Of a DNA stretch of 64,000 nt, positions 16,537-24,537 are shown one piece after another (positions within the stretch are counted from its first letter, which is position 1; each line of letters begins with the position of its first letter). The translations under genes were made by a program, and so were the position numbers. The notes below the pieces were generated by a model, which saw only the letters and a list, made by a program, of their open reading frames with translations, was not told the origin of the DNA and ran no database searches. The stretch is from an uncultured Bryobacteraceae bacterium (GTDB taxonomy: Bacteria > Acidobacteriota > Terriglobia > Bryobacterales > Bryobacteraceae), in the NCBI GenBank assembly GCA_937924525.1, contig CALDSU010000010.1, positions 1-64,000 on the forward strand, given 5' to 3'.

Positions 16537-17577
16537 ATGGAGCCGTTTCGCCTTTGTTCGGGTCCCAACGGAGCCCACACCCTCCCGGCCGCGGCGCGGC
16601 CTGGCGCGCAAGCTTCGATCCGGGCGCTGACGGGCGCCTGCACGCTCTTCCTGGTCCTGGGCGTCGCGGGCGCGGCCTGGGGCCAGACGGAGTTTTTCCC
16701 GCTCCAAACGGGAAACCAGTGGATCTACCGCGGACCCGCGGGGGTCTGGTCGGCGCAGATCGTCCGCGCCGAGGTAATCGGCGCGCACCAATACTTTTTG
16801 TGGCAAAGCAGCACGGGTGAAGAGGCGTGGTTACGCATGGCCGAAGACGGCACGCTCTGGCAACTCGAACCGGAAGGGCGGGGTGAGCGGGTGCGCGTGG
16901 CGTTCGCCACGCCGGAGGGCGGCGTCTTCGACACCGTCGCGCATCCCTGCAACCGGGAGGGCGCGATGGAGAAGAAAAACACCGGACACCGCGGCCCGGT
17001 GGGCGAATACTACGGCGCGCTAGCGGTCCGCTACCTCGCCGCCAACTGCGCGGACGCGGGCCTGGATCGCGAGGTGTACGCTCCCTGGATCGGCCTCGTG
17101 CATCGCAGCGTCATCACTACCGCCGGCCCCCGCGCCTCCGAATTGATCTACGCCCGGTTGGGCGGCGTCACCGTTCTGTCCGCCCCCGAAGTGGCGTTCT
17201 CGCTGACTTTGGACCGCGCGGTCTACCGGGAGCCGGCGATGTTGGCGCGCATCACGTTGCGGCACTCGCAGCCGGAGCCTATCCCTTTGATTTTTCCGTC
17301 CGGCCAGACGTTCGAACTGGTGATCCGCAACGAGCGCGGTAAAGAGGTGTACCGGTGGTCGGAAGGAAAAGCCTTCACGCTGGCCTTCCGCCGCCTGGAG
17401 TTCGCGGCGGGCGAATTCAACTGGCCGGAGACCGTCGAGTTGCGTGACCGGGAGGGCAAGCCGCTTCCGCCGGGGCGCTATTTTGCCGAAGCCTGGCTGA
17501 CGACGATGGGGCCCAAGGCGTTCGCCGCCTCGGCGCCGTTCGAGATCACGCCGGATCCAGATCAATCCGGTCGATAA
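16537..17577 (+). CDS. Secreted protein with C-terminal BsuPI-type inhibitor domain
   Basis: 346 residues from the first ATG. The hydrophobic segment at about 31-48 (TLFLVLGVAGAAWG) looks like a signal, so the 30 or so residues before it may be overlong and the start is uncertain. The body contains a WIYRGPAG region seen in many Acidobacteria secreted proteins. The C-terminal 110 residues match the intracellular proteinase inhibitor BsuPI fold: FPSGQTFELVIRN followed by KEVYRWSEGKAF. Its last 32 bases overlap, tail to tail, the end of the microcompartment operon. Function is unknown beyond the domain. Confidence 0.7.
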   Translation: MEPFRLCSGPNGAHTLPAAARPGAQASIRALTGACTLFLVLGVAGAAWGQTEFFPLQTGNQWIYRGPAGVWSAQIVRAEVIGAHQYFLWQSSTGEEAWLRMAEDGTLWQLEPEGRGERVRVAFATPEGGVFDTVAHPCNREGAMEKKNTGHRGPVGEYYGALAVRYLAANCADAGLDREVYAPWIGLVHRSVITTAGPRASELIYARLGGVTVLSAPEVAFSLTLDRAVYREPAMLARITLRHSQPEPIPLIFPSGQTFELVIRNERGKEVYRWSEGKAFTLAFRRLEFAAGEFNWPETVELRDREGKPLPPGRYFAEAWLTTMGPKAFAASAPFEITPDPDQSGR

Positions 17578-17821
17578 AGCCGATCACCGCGGAGTCGATC
17601 GGCGAGTTCGGTCGTCCGACGCTGGTCATTGCGCTGTAGCCCTCGGTGGTGAGCAGCACGCGGTCGCCCACGCCCGCATCCACGGCGTCGAGCGCGACCA
17701 GGGGCACGCCTCGCGGACTCCCGTCGAGGTTCAACGGCTGAACCAGGAGGATCTTCCGGCCTTCGTGGCTGGCGTGCTTTTGCGTCGCCACCAATTCCCC
17801 GACTACGCGCGCGATCAGCAC
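17546..17821 (-). CDS. Microcompartment shell vertex protein BMC-P (EutN/CcmL family), copy 3
   Basis: 91 residues, start GTG at 17821, one base after the upstream TGA. EutN/CcmL proteins form pentamers that cap the vertices of icosahedral microcompartments. Family marks are the N-terminal ARVVGELVAT strand, ILLVQPLN, the DAVDAGVGDRVLLTTEG core and the C-terminal AVIGFIDRIDL. It is the last gene of the five-gene operon. Its insertion around GYSAMTSVGRPN differs from the other two copies, consistent with paralogues that are not interchangeable. Confidence 0.93.
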   Translation of the reverse strand: MLIARVVGELVATQKHASHEGRKILLVQPLNLDGSPRGVPLVALDAVDAGVGDRVLLTTEGYSAMTSVGRPNSPIDSAVIGFIDRIDLDPA

Positions 17822-17822
17822 T

Positions 17823-18098
17823 TCAGGGCTCCGGCCAATAATCCACCGCGTCCACGATCCCGACGATCGTAGCGTCTGTCTGTACTTCCACGGGCAGAAA
17901 GGGAAAACTGGACTCCCGGCCCCGGCACCAATAGATCAGTTCCCCCGCGCCCGCGCCGGTGCAGTCGGCGCAGATCAGCAACTTGCCCGCGGGCTTCAGT
18001 TCCGGAGTGACGGGCTGAACCACTAGCAGGCGCTGGCCGTCCAGCCCGCTGTTCTTCACGGTGGACCACACACGGCCGATGACGCGCCCCAGTTGCAT
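17823..18098 (-). CDS. Microcompartment shell vertex protein BMC-P (EutN/CcmL family), copy 2
   Basis: 91 residues. The ATG at 18098 shares one base with the previous stop (TGATG), which identifies the start. The pentamer fold is shown by QLGRVIGRVWST, LLVVQPVTPE, GAGAGELIYWC and the final TIVGIVDAVDYW. It has two cysteines in the LLICADC segment and a bulky WCRGRESSFPF loop that the other copies lack. Coupled translation with both neighbours suggests stoichiometric production of vertex subunits. Confidence 0.93.
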   Translation of the reverse strand: MQLGRVIGRVWSTVKNSGLDGQRLLVVQPVTPELKPAGKLLICADCTGAGAGELIYWCRGRESSFPFLPVEVQTDATIVGIVDAVDYWPEP

Positions 18099-18367
18099 CA
18101 GGTGTCCAATCGCACGGTGTCGACGATGCCAACAATCGCCGAATCCACGGGCGTGTCCTTGCATCCCTCGGCCATGCGGGCGGAACTGCCCGCGACCAGC
18201 AGGACCGTCTCGCGGTAGCCGGCGCTCACCGTATCCACGGAAACCACGTAGCCGGATTCATCCTCGCCGTCGGGGGTCACCGGCTTGATGATCAGCAGTT
18301 TCTTGCCTTCCAGGCGCGGATCCTTGCGGGTGGCAACGACCGTGCCTACAACGCGCCCCAGGATCAT
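18098..18367 (-). CDS. Microcompartment shell vertex protein BMC-P (EutN/CcmL family), copy 1
   Basis: 89 residues. The canonical EutN/CcmL sequence pattern is clear: MILGRVVGTVVATRKD, LLIIKPVTPDG, VDTVSAGYRETVLL, and C-terminal SAIVGIVDTVRL. It follows BMC-H with a ten-base gap and overlaps the next BMC-P by one base. Three BMC-P paralogues with one BMC-H and a class II aldolase resembles the gene set reported for the Planctomycetes-Verrucomicrobia type fucose/rhamnose compartments. Confidence 0.94.
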   Translation of the reverse strand: MILGRVVGTVVATRKDPRLEGKKLLIIKPVTPDGEDESGYVVSVDTVSAGYRETVLLVAGSSARMAEGCKDTPVDSAIVGIVDTVRLDT

Positions 18368-18377
18368 CGCCGGCGCC

Positions 18378-18662
18378 TTACTTGCCGCTCTTGCCGATGG
18401 GCAGCACGTCTTCCAGGCTCGGATGCGGGCGCGGAATCACGTGCACGGCGATCAATTCGCCGACCCGGCGCGCCGCGGCCGCGCCGGCGTCCGTAGCCGC
18501 ACGCACCGCCGCCACATCTCCTCGCACCAGCGCGGTGACATAGCCCGAACCGATCTTTTCCCAGCCGACCAGCGTCACGTTCGCGGCCTTCACCATGGCG
18601 TCCGACGCTTCAATCATCGCCACCAGCCCGCGCGTTTCGATCATTCCCAATGCTTCACCCAT
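18378..18662 (-). CDS. Microcompartment shell hexamer protein BMC-H (PduA/CcmK family)
   Basis: 94 residues, single BMC domain. Forms the hexamers that tile shell facets and whose central pore passes metabolites. Visible marks are the N-terminal [18 protein letters not shown], the pore-loop motif KIGSGYV, and [19 protein letters not shown]. In PduA-like proteins the GSG loop lines the pore. A GGAGG Shine-Dalgarno lies a few bases before the ATG. It lies 38 bases after the aldolase gene. It is the only facet protein in the operon, with no BMC-T partner, so facets may be homohexameric or use subunits encoded elsewhere. Confidence 0.95.
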   Translation of the reverse strand: MGEALGMIETRGLVAMIEASDAMVKAANVTLVGWEKIGSGYVTALVRGDVAAVRAATDAGAAAARRVGELIAVHVIPRPHPSLEDVLPIGKSGK

Positions 18663-18700
18663 GCAACCTCCAAAGAAATCTTAGCGTTCTCTCGCGCCGG

Positions 18701-19501
18701 CTAGGCTCCCCGGGCGCGCATCGCCTCTTCGACCAGCGAGATGAGTTCCCGCCGGGTCACCCAGAATCGCTCCTCGCCGCCCGCCGCCTCCGCAGCGCCG
18801 CCCGCCGGCAGATCTTCGGCCACCACCGGACAGCCGGGTTCGGCGCCGGCGCGCGCCTTCACGCCATACCGCGTCCGGGAGTCGAAAAGCTTGTCGACTT
18901 CGGCGCGAGGCAGCACCGTGGGCCCGCCCAGCAGTTCCGCCACCAGCGTGATGCGTGCGAAGTGTTCCACGGTCTCCATGCGAAAGAACGCCTGAAACAC
19001 GTCGGCGCCATAGCAAACCGAGCCGTGATTGCCCATCATGATGGCGTCGTATTTGGGAATCAGCGGCAGCATCGGTTCGGTCAACTCCGGGGTGCCCGGC
19101 AGACCATACGCCGCCAGGGGTACGCAACCCAGCCCGATGATGACTTCCGGCAGCAGTCCGAGGTTCAATGGTTTGCCCGCCGTCGCGAACCCGGTCGCCA
19201 CCGGCGGATGCGCATGCACCACGGCGCGGATGTCCGGACGCAGCTTGTACACCGTCAGGTGCATCGCGATTTCCGAAGTCCGCTCCTTGCGGCCGCTGAT
19301 CTTGTTGCCTTCGTAATCGACCACGATCAAATCGTCCGGGTGCATCATCCCTTTGCTCACGCCCGTCGGCGTGGCGAGGATGCGCTCTTCATCCAGCCGG
19401 ATCGTGATGTTTCCGTCGTTGGCCGCCACCCAGCCTTTCTGGTACACCAGGCGCCCGACTTCGACAATATCCTCGCGATATTCCCGCTCGGTCTTCTGCA
19501 T
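18701..19501 (-). CDS. Class II aldolase (L-fuculose-phosphate aldolase-like) with C-terminal encapsulation-type helix
   Basis: 266 residues from ATG 19501; a TTG one codon earlier is possible. Zn-dependent class II aldolases cleave fuculose- or rhamnulose-1-phosphate to dihydroxyacetone phosphate and L-lactaldehyde. Active-site marks are the SEIAMH Glu, zinc ligands HAHPP and MGNHG, and AANDGNITIR near the N-terminus. The catalytic domain ends near residue 215. A Gly/Ala/Pro-rich linker and a terminal amphipathic helix (FWVTRRELISLVEEAMRARG, about 246-265) follow, the layout of cargo-targeting peptides for microcompartments. It is the first gene of the shell operon. A TACAAT box lies only ten bases before the ATG. 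Confidence 0.88.
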   Translation of the reverse strand: MQKTEREYREDIVEVGRLVYQKGWVAANDGNITIRLDEERILATPTGVSKGMMHPDDLIVVDYEGNKISGRKERTSEIAMHLTVYKLRPDIRAVVHAHPPVATGFATAGKPLNLGLLPEVIIGLGCVPLAAYGLPGTPELTEPMLPLIPKYDAIMMGNHGSVCYGADVFQAFFRMETVEHFARITLVAELLGGPTVLPRAEVDKLFDSRTRYGVKARAGAEPGCPVVAEDLPAGGAAEAAGGEERFWVTRRELISLVEEAMRARGA

Positions 19502-19569
19502 CAAAACGTTGATTGTACCAGATGGGCGCGCGCGCTTCGGCTGCAGGCGCCTTCGCTACAATAACCCAA

Positions 19570-20409
19570 ATGGAAACCCGCCGCATGTGCCCGCATTGCC
19601 GGGCCTTCATCACCACGCGCGACCGGGTGTGCCCGTACTGCGGCGAGCGCGTGGGGCCGCGGGCGATGGAACGGCGCAACCCTGCCGACGTCCTCGGCGG
19701 CTTGATCCCGCATGCCCGTTTCACGACGGTCGTGTTGCTGGTGATCAACTTCGGTCTATATGTCGCCACCGTGCTCTACAGCGCGGGCTCCGGCAACGAG
19801 AACGCCTGGATGGGCGTGGATGGCGCCACGCTTTTCCGCTTCGGCGCCAAATACGGCCCCGCGATCGCGGCCGGCGAGTGGTGGAGGCTGATTACCGCCG
19901 GCTTCCTGCACGGCGGCCTGCTGCACATCTTCATGAATTCCTGGGTGCTGTTCGACCTGGGCGCCCAGGTCGAAGAGGTTTACGGCACGGCGCGCTACCT
20001 GCTGATCTACATTCTGTCTACGATCGGCGGGTTCCTGGCCAGCATGTTGTGGCGCCCCACCTTGTCGATCGGCGCGTCGGCGGCGGTATTCGGGCTGATC
20101 GGGGCCATGATTGCGCTGGGCGTGCGGCACCGCTCGGGTTTCGGCGAGGCGATCCGCGGTATGTATCTGCGCTGGGCGATTTACGGCATGGTCTTCGGGC
20201 TGCTGCCGGGTTTGCGGATCGACAACGCCGCCCACCTCGGCGGCCTGGCGGTGGGCTATGGAGTCGCCTACGTGGCCGGCGAACCGCGCATCCCCTCCGC
20301 CCCGCGCGAAAAGGTGATGCGCGTGCTGGCCTGGCTGGCCGTGGCGATGACCGTCCTCGCCTTCGCCACGGTCTACCTCACCTTTTCTCGTCCTTTGCGC
20401 ATTGTGTAA
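19570..20409 (+). CDS. Rhomboid family intramembrane serine protease with N-terminal zinc ribbon
   Basis: 279 residues from ATG 19570. An N-terminal two-CXXC zinc ribbon (CPHC and CPYC, about 7-27) precedes six or so transmembrane segments. The catalytic serine lies in IGASAAVFG and the catalytic histidine in DNAAHLGG; the HGGLLHIFMN segment supplies the conserved oxyanion-region His and Asn. Rhomboids cleave transmembrane substrates, but no substrate is suggested by the context. The gene is divergent from the microcompartment operon, and a TACAAT box only seven bases before the ATG suggests a very short or absent leader. Confidence 0.92.
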   Translation: METRRMCPHCRAFITTRDRVCPYCGERVGPRAMERRNPADVLGGLIPHARFTTVVLLVINFGLYVATVLYSAGSGNENAWMGVDGATLFRFGAKYGPAIAAGEWWRLITAGFLHGGLLHIFMNSWVLFDLGAQVEEVYGTARYLLIYILSTIGGFLASMLWRPTLSIGASAAVFGLIGAMIALGVRHRSGFGEAIRGMYLRWAIYGMVFGLLPGLRIDNAAHLGGLAVGYGVAYVAGEPRIPSAPREKVMRVLAWLAVAMTVLAFATVYLTFSRPLRIV

Positions 20410-20435
20410 GCCGCATCAGGGGTATCATAAACTCC

Positions 20436-21206
20436 ATGCGTTGGCGTGGCACCGCGCTGGTTACCGGCGCGTCTTCGGGGTTGGGAGAGGAATTCGCGCG
20501 CCAGATGGCGCAGCGGGGATGTGACATCATCGCGGCCGCCCGCCGGGCGGACCGCCTGCAGGCGTTGTGCGACCGCATTCGCGCCGAAACCGGCCGGAAA
20601 GCGGTCTGGCGCGTCGCGGATCTGGCCACGGAGGAGGGCGTGCAGACGCTGCTGGCCGGTCTCGACCGGGAAGGGATCGTGCCGGACTACCTGGTGAACA
20701 ACGCCGGCCGCGGCTATTACGGCGCGGCGGTGAACGCCTCCGCGCCGACCAACCAGCAGATGCTCCGGCTGAACGTGGAGGCGCTCACCACGCTCAGTCT
20801 GGAGATCGGCAAGCGCATGGTCCAGCGGGGGCAGGGCGCGATCATCAATGTCGCCTCCGCCATTGCCTATCAGCCCGCGCCGTACTTCGCCGTGTACGCC
20901 GCCACCAAAGCGTTTGTGCTGAGTTTTAGCGAGGCGCTGGCCGCCGAACTGAGCGGGTCGGGCGTGCGGGTCTGCACGATCTGTCCCGGGGCCACCGATT
21001 CGGAGTTCTCCAAGGTAGCCGGGTTCCGCACCGCGATCCCCTTTGCTACTTCCGCCCGCGATTGCGTCCGCCGTTCGCTGAACGCGTTCGAGAGCGGGTC
21101 GCTCACCTACATCGACGGGCCCTTGAACGCGGCCGGGGTGCTGTTCGCGCGGTTCATTCCGCGCGCCTTCGTGACGCGCGCCATCGCGATGGCCGCGCAG
21201 AAGTAG
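20436..21206 (+). CDS. Short-chain dehydrogenase/reductase
   Basis: 256 residues from ATG 20436, a classical SDR length. The Rossmann motif TGASSGLG (about 10-17), NNAGRG, the catalytic Ser in INVASAIAYQ and the YAATK Tyr/Lys pair are all present. After the active site comes CPGATDSEFSKVAG. Such DltE/DhrS-like enzymes reduce or oxidise lipid or sugar carbonyl groups; the substrate cannot be told from sequence. It follows the rhomboid gene by 26 bases on the same strand and is convergent with threonine synthase. Confidence 0.9.
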   Translation: MRWRGTALVTGASSGLGEEFARQMAQRGCDIIAAARRADRLQALCDRIRAETGRKAVWRVADLATEEGVQTLLAGLDREGIVPDYLVNNAGRGYYGAAVNASAPTNQQMLRLNVEALTTLSLEIGKRMVQRGQGAIINVASAIAYQPAPYFAVYAATKAFVLSFSEALAAELSGSGVRVCTICPGATDSEFSKVAGFRTAIPFATSARDCVRRSLNAFESGSLTYIDGPLNAAGVLFARFIPRAFVTRAIAMAAQK

Positions 21207-21211
21207 CCCGT

Positions 21212-22513
21212 TCAGCCAATCATCGCCGCCAGCCGTTCCGCGTCGTGGGGCGCCACCAGGGGCTGGTTGGCGAAGGCGCCCGCCAGGCGCGTGCCGTCGG
21301 GCGCCTCTAATTGGCCGGTGTGGTAGCGATAAATGTAGTCGGGATCTTTCAAGACGTGACCGGTCAGCACGGCCACGACGTCGGCGTCCGGCCGCATGGT
21401 TCCCGCCGCCACCAGTTTTCGGATGCCGGCCAGCGTGGCCGCCGACGCCGGTTCGCAGCCAATCCCACACTGCCCGATCACGGCTTTGGCGTCCGCGATT
21501 TCCTGCTCGCTCACTCGCTCCACCACGCCGCCCGAGGCGTCAACCTCCTGGCGGGCCTTGGGCCAGGACACCGGATCGCCGATCTTGATGGCGGTGGCCA
21601 GCGTCTCGGGATGCTCAACGGCGCGGAGCGCACCGGGCGCCGATTGCCGCATCAGGTCGTAAAACGGCGCGGCGCCCTCCGCCTGGATGACCGCCAGGCG
21701 CGGCAGGCGGCCGATAAGTCCCAGCGCGAGCAGTTCGCGCAGCCCCTTGCCGAAGGCGGACGTGTTGCCGAGATTGCCGCCCGGCAGCACCACCCAATCC
21801 GGCACGCGCCAATCGCGCTGGTCCAGCATCTCGACCATGATCGTTTTCTGCCCTTCGATCCGGAACGGGTTGATCGAGTTCAGCAGGTAGATGCCCAGCC
21901 GTTCGGCCAGTTTCCGGACGAGCGCGAGGATCTGATCGAAGTTGGCCTCTACCTGGAACGTCCGGGCCCCGTATTCGAGCGCTTGCGCCAGTTTCCCGTA
22001 GGCGATATTGCCGTAGGGAATGAAGATCAACGGTTCCAGGCCGGCGGCGGAGGCGTAGGCCGCCATGGACGCCGACGTGTTGCCCGTGGATACGCAGGCG
22101 ACGCGCTGCATGCCCAGCCGCAGCGCCTGCGCCACGCCGCACGTCATGCCGTTGTCTTTGAATGAACCCGTGGGATTGAAGCCCTGATGCTTGAAGGAGA
22201 GGGCGTCGAGGCCCGCGTAGGAGGCGGCGCGCGGGGCCGGCAGCAGCGGGGTGTTTCCTTCCCGCAGCGTCACCAGCGGCTCTTCGCCGTCCAGGAACGG
22301 AATGACCTCGCGATAACGCCACACGCCGCTCTGATCGATCGCCGCGTTGTGGGTGCGGCGTTGCCGCCATAAGGCAGGCCAGGCGGAAACGTCCGCCGGC
22401 CAGGCGTACGCGGTTTCCAACAGGCCGCCGCAGCGTTCGCAGGTGTAAATCGCCTGGGTGACGGGGTAGCGTGCACGGCACGCCGGATCAAAGCAGACCA
22501 GCTCGGCGGGCAT
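21212..22513 (-). CDS. thrC: Threonine synthase
   Basis: 433 residues. Catalyses PLP-dependent conversion of O-phosphohomoserine to threonine. The PLP lysine lies in NPTGSFKDNGM, the phosphate cup in LPGGNLGNTSAFGKG, and the N-terminal Cys pairs (CFDPACR, CERCGG) form the small zinc-ribbon module found in the archaeal/actinobacterial-type enzyme. The STGNTSASMAAYA segment is diagnostic. It is a single gene, convergent with the SDR, with no other threonine-pathway gene nearby. Confidence 0.93.
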   Translation of the reverse strand: MPAELVCFDPACRARYPVTQAIYTCERCGGLLETAYAWPADVSAWPALWRQRRTHNAAIDQSGVWRYREVIPFLDGEEPLVTLREGNTPLLPAPRAASYAGLDALSFKHQGFNPTGSFKDNGMTCGVAQALRLGMQRVACVSTGNTSASMAAYASAAGLEPLIFIPYGNIAYGKLAQALEYGARTFQVEANFDQILALVRKLAERLGIYLLNSINPFRIEGQKTIMVEMLDQRDWRVPDWVVLPGGNLGNTSAFGKGLRELLALGLIGRLPRLAVIQAEGAAPFYDLMRQSAPGALRAVEHPETLATAIKIGDPVSWPKARQEVDASGGVVERVSEQEIADAKAVIGQCGIGCEPASAATLAGIRKLVAAGTMRPDADVVAVLTGHVLKDPDYIYRYHTGQLEAPDGTRLAGAFANQPLVAPHDAERLAAMIG

Positions 22514-22592
22514 GAATCCTTGATTATACTGGGGGCGTCATGCGGGTACGCTTGCCTCGCGCGTGGCGCGTGCACATCCGGGGAGGGCGCCG

Positions 22593-23552
22593 GTGATCGC
22601 CGTCCACCTGGAAAACGGCCGGGTTTCCGTGCGGCGGGTCCCTCTGCCCCGGAGGCCGGCGGGCTTCGCGCGGATCCGCCTGCGGGTGGCGGGCATCTGC
22701 AACACCGACCTGGAACTCCAGCGCGGCTACTACGGCTTCGCGGGCACCCCGGGCCACGAGTTTGTGGGCGAGGTGCTGGAAGCGGACGACGCGAGGCTGA
22801 TCGGCCGCCGCGTCACCGGCGAGATCAACCTGGCGTGCGGCGCCTGCGAATGGTGCGCGCGCGGGCTGGGCCGCCACTGTCCGCGGCGCACGGTCCTCGG
22901 CATCGTCCGCCATCCTGGCGCATTCCGGGAGGTGCTCACGCTGCCCGAGCGGAACCTCCACCTGACGCCGGACCGCGTGCCGGACGAGGTGGCCGTGTTC
23001 GCCGAGCCTCTGGCGGCGGCCTGCGAGATCCTGGATCAGGTGCGCATCCCCCACGGCAGCACGGTGGCGGTGCTGGGCGACGGCAAACTCGGACTGCTGA
23101 TCGCGCAGACGCTGCTGGCGCGTGGGATCGAAGTCGTCCACTTCGGCCGGCATCGCGAGAAGCTCCGGATTTCGCAGGCCAGGGGCGCCGACGTCCGGCT
23201 GGCGAATCGCGTCCGCCCCCGCGCCGCATTCGCCTTCGTGGTGGACGCCACTGGCTCGCCGGACGGCCTCCGCGCCGCGGTGACGATGGCCCGGCCGCGC
23301 GGCACGGTCATCCTGAAGTCGACCGTGCATGGTCTGGTATCCGTAGACACCGCCCCGGTGATCGTCAACGAAATTACGCTGGTGGGCTCCCGCTGCGGGC
23401 GCATGGCGCCCGCGCTGGCCCTGCTGAAGTCCGGGCGGATCGATCCGGCGGCGATGGTCTCCGCACGGTTTCCCCTCACCGACGCCGCGCGAGCCTTCGC
23501 CCACGCTGCGAAAAAGGGCGTGTTGAAAGTCCTGCTCTACCCGCCGGAGTAG
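22593..23552 (+). CDS. Zinc-dependent alcohol dehydrogenase family protein
   Basis: 319 residues from GTG 22593, preferred over an in-frame GTG thirty bases upstream because GGGGAGGG lies just before it. Medium-chain dehydrogenase with catalytic-zinc residues in GICNTDLEL and GHEFVGE and the structural-zinc cluster CGACEWCARGLGRHC. The NAD(P) fold is marked by VAVLGDGKLG. The shortened length suggests a sugar- or polyol-dehydrogenase-like branch. It is convergent with the ribokinase gene. The substrate is unknown; it may work with the sugar enzymes around it. Confidence 0.88.
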   Translation: MIAVHLENGRVSVRRVPLPRRPAGFARIRLRVAGICNTDLELQRGYYGFAGTPGHEFVGEVLEADDARLIGRRVTGEINLACGACEWCARGLGRHCPRRTVLGIVRHPGAFREVLTLPERNLHLTPDRVPDEVAVFAEPLAAACEILDQVRIPHGSTVAVLGDGKLGLLIAQTLLARGIEVVHFGRHREKLRISQARGADVRLANRVRPRAAFAFVVDATGSPDGLRAAVTMARPRGTVILKSTVHGLVSVDTAPVIVNEITLVGSRCGRMAPALALLKSGRIDPAAMVSARFPLTDAARAFAHAAKKGVLKVLLYPPE

Positions 23553-23562
23553 GCGCGGGGTC

Positions 23563-24498
23563 TCAGCTTGCGGGGCTCTGGCCCAGCAACGCCTCGACCT
23601 CGGGCCGGCTGGGCGCCGAAGATTGAGCTCCGGCCCGCGTCACGCTTACGGCGGCCGCGGCGTTGGCGAACCGCGCGGCTGCCTCCAGCGGTTCTCCCTC
23701 CGCCAGCGCCACCGCTAGGGCGGCGTTGAAGGTGTCTCCCGCGGCCGTCGTGTCCACGGCCGTCACCGCCAAGGCCGGCAAGTGCCGCTCTCCCCCGCTG
23801 CCGGCGACGAAGCAGCCCTCATCGCCCAGTTTCAGAATGACGGTCCCGCATCCCCGCGCCCGCAACGCGCGCGCGACCCCCGGGCGTTCCTCCGCGGGGA
23901 TTCTGCCGGGCGGCTTGCCCAGCAGGATCAGCGCCTCGCTCTCGTTCGGCGTCAGGACATCCACCCGGCCGAGCAGTTCGGAAGTCAGCGGTTGCGCGGG
24001 CGCCGGGTCCAGAACCGTCCGCACCGCTTCCGCGCGCGCGGCGGCCAGCGCCGCCGCCACGGTCGCCAGGGGCGTTTCCAGTTGGAACAAAGCGATACCC
24101 GCGCCGCGAAACAGCCGGCGCGCGGCCTCTTCAGCAAGTGTCAGCGTGGCGTTGGCGCCCGAGGCGACCACGATCGAGTTCTGCCCCGTCCGGTCCACCC
24201 AGATCAAGGCTACGCCGGTGGGTCCGGATCGCGTCGCATGGACCTCGCCGATCTCCACCCCCGCGGCAGCCAGACCGGCCTTCAGTTGATCGCCGAACAG
24301 GTCATATCCGACCCGGCCGGCCATCGCCACCCGTCCGCCCAGCCTCGCCGCCGCATACGCCTGATTCGCCCCTTTGCCCCCGGGAAGCATGCGAAACGCG
24401 CTGCCGAGCACGGTTTCACCGGGCGCGGGCAGATGCTCCACGCTCACCACAAAATCCATGTTCAGGCTGCCAACAACCACAATGCGCTGCGAGTCCAA
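23563..24498 (-). CDS. Ribokinase-like PfkB family sugar kinase
   Basis: 311 residues. The start is a TTG at 24498 after a GGAGAGGG element; this gives the usual N-terminus ending in VVVGSLNMDFVV. The sugar-binding motif is LPGGKGANQAYA, and the ATP/anion-hole motif with the catalytic base is DTTAAGDTFNAAL near the C-terminus. Best match is ribokinase (D-ribose to ribose 5-phosphate), but PfkB kinases acting on other sugars share these motifs, so no symbol is assigned. No ribose transporter is nearby. Confidence 0.88.
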   Translation of the reverse strand: MDSQRIVVVGSLNMDFVVSVEHLPAPGETVLGSAFRMLPGGKGANQAYAAARLGGRVAMAGRVGYDLFGDQLKAGLAAAGVEIGEVHATRSGPTGVALIWVDRTGQNSIVVASGANATLTLAEEAARRLFRGAGIALFQLETPLATVAAALAAARAEAVRTVLDPAPAQPLTSELLGRVDVLTPNESEALILLGKPPGRIPAEERPGVARALRARGCGTVILKLGDEGCFVAGSGGERHLPALAVTAVDTTAAGDTFNAALAVALAEGEPLEAAARFANAAAAVSVTRAGAQSSAPSRPEVEALLGQSPAS

Positions 24499-24537
24499 GC
24501 TCCCTCTCCGTGGGCTGCGCCAGCGCGGTGCGCCGCG

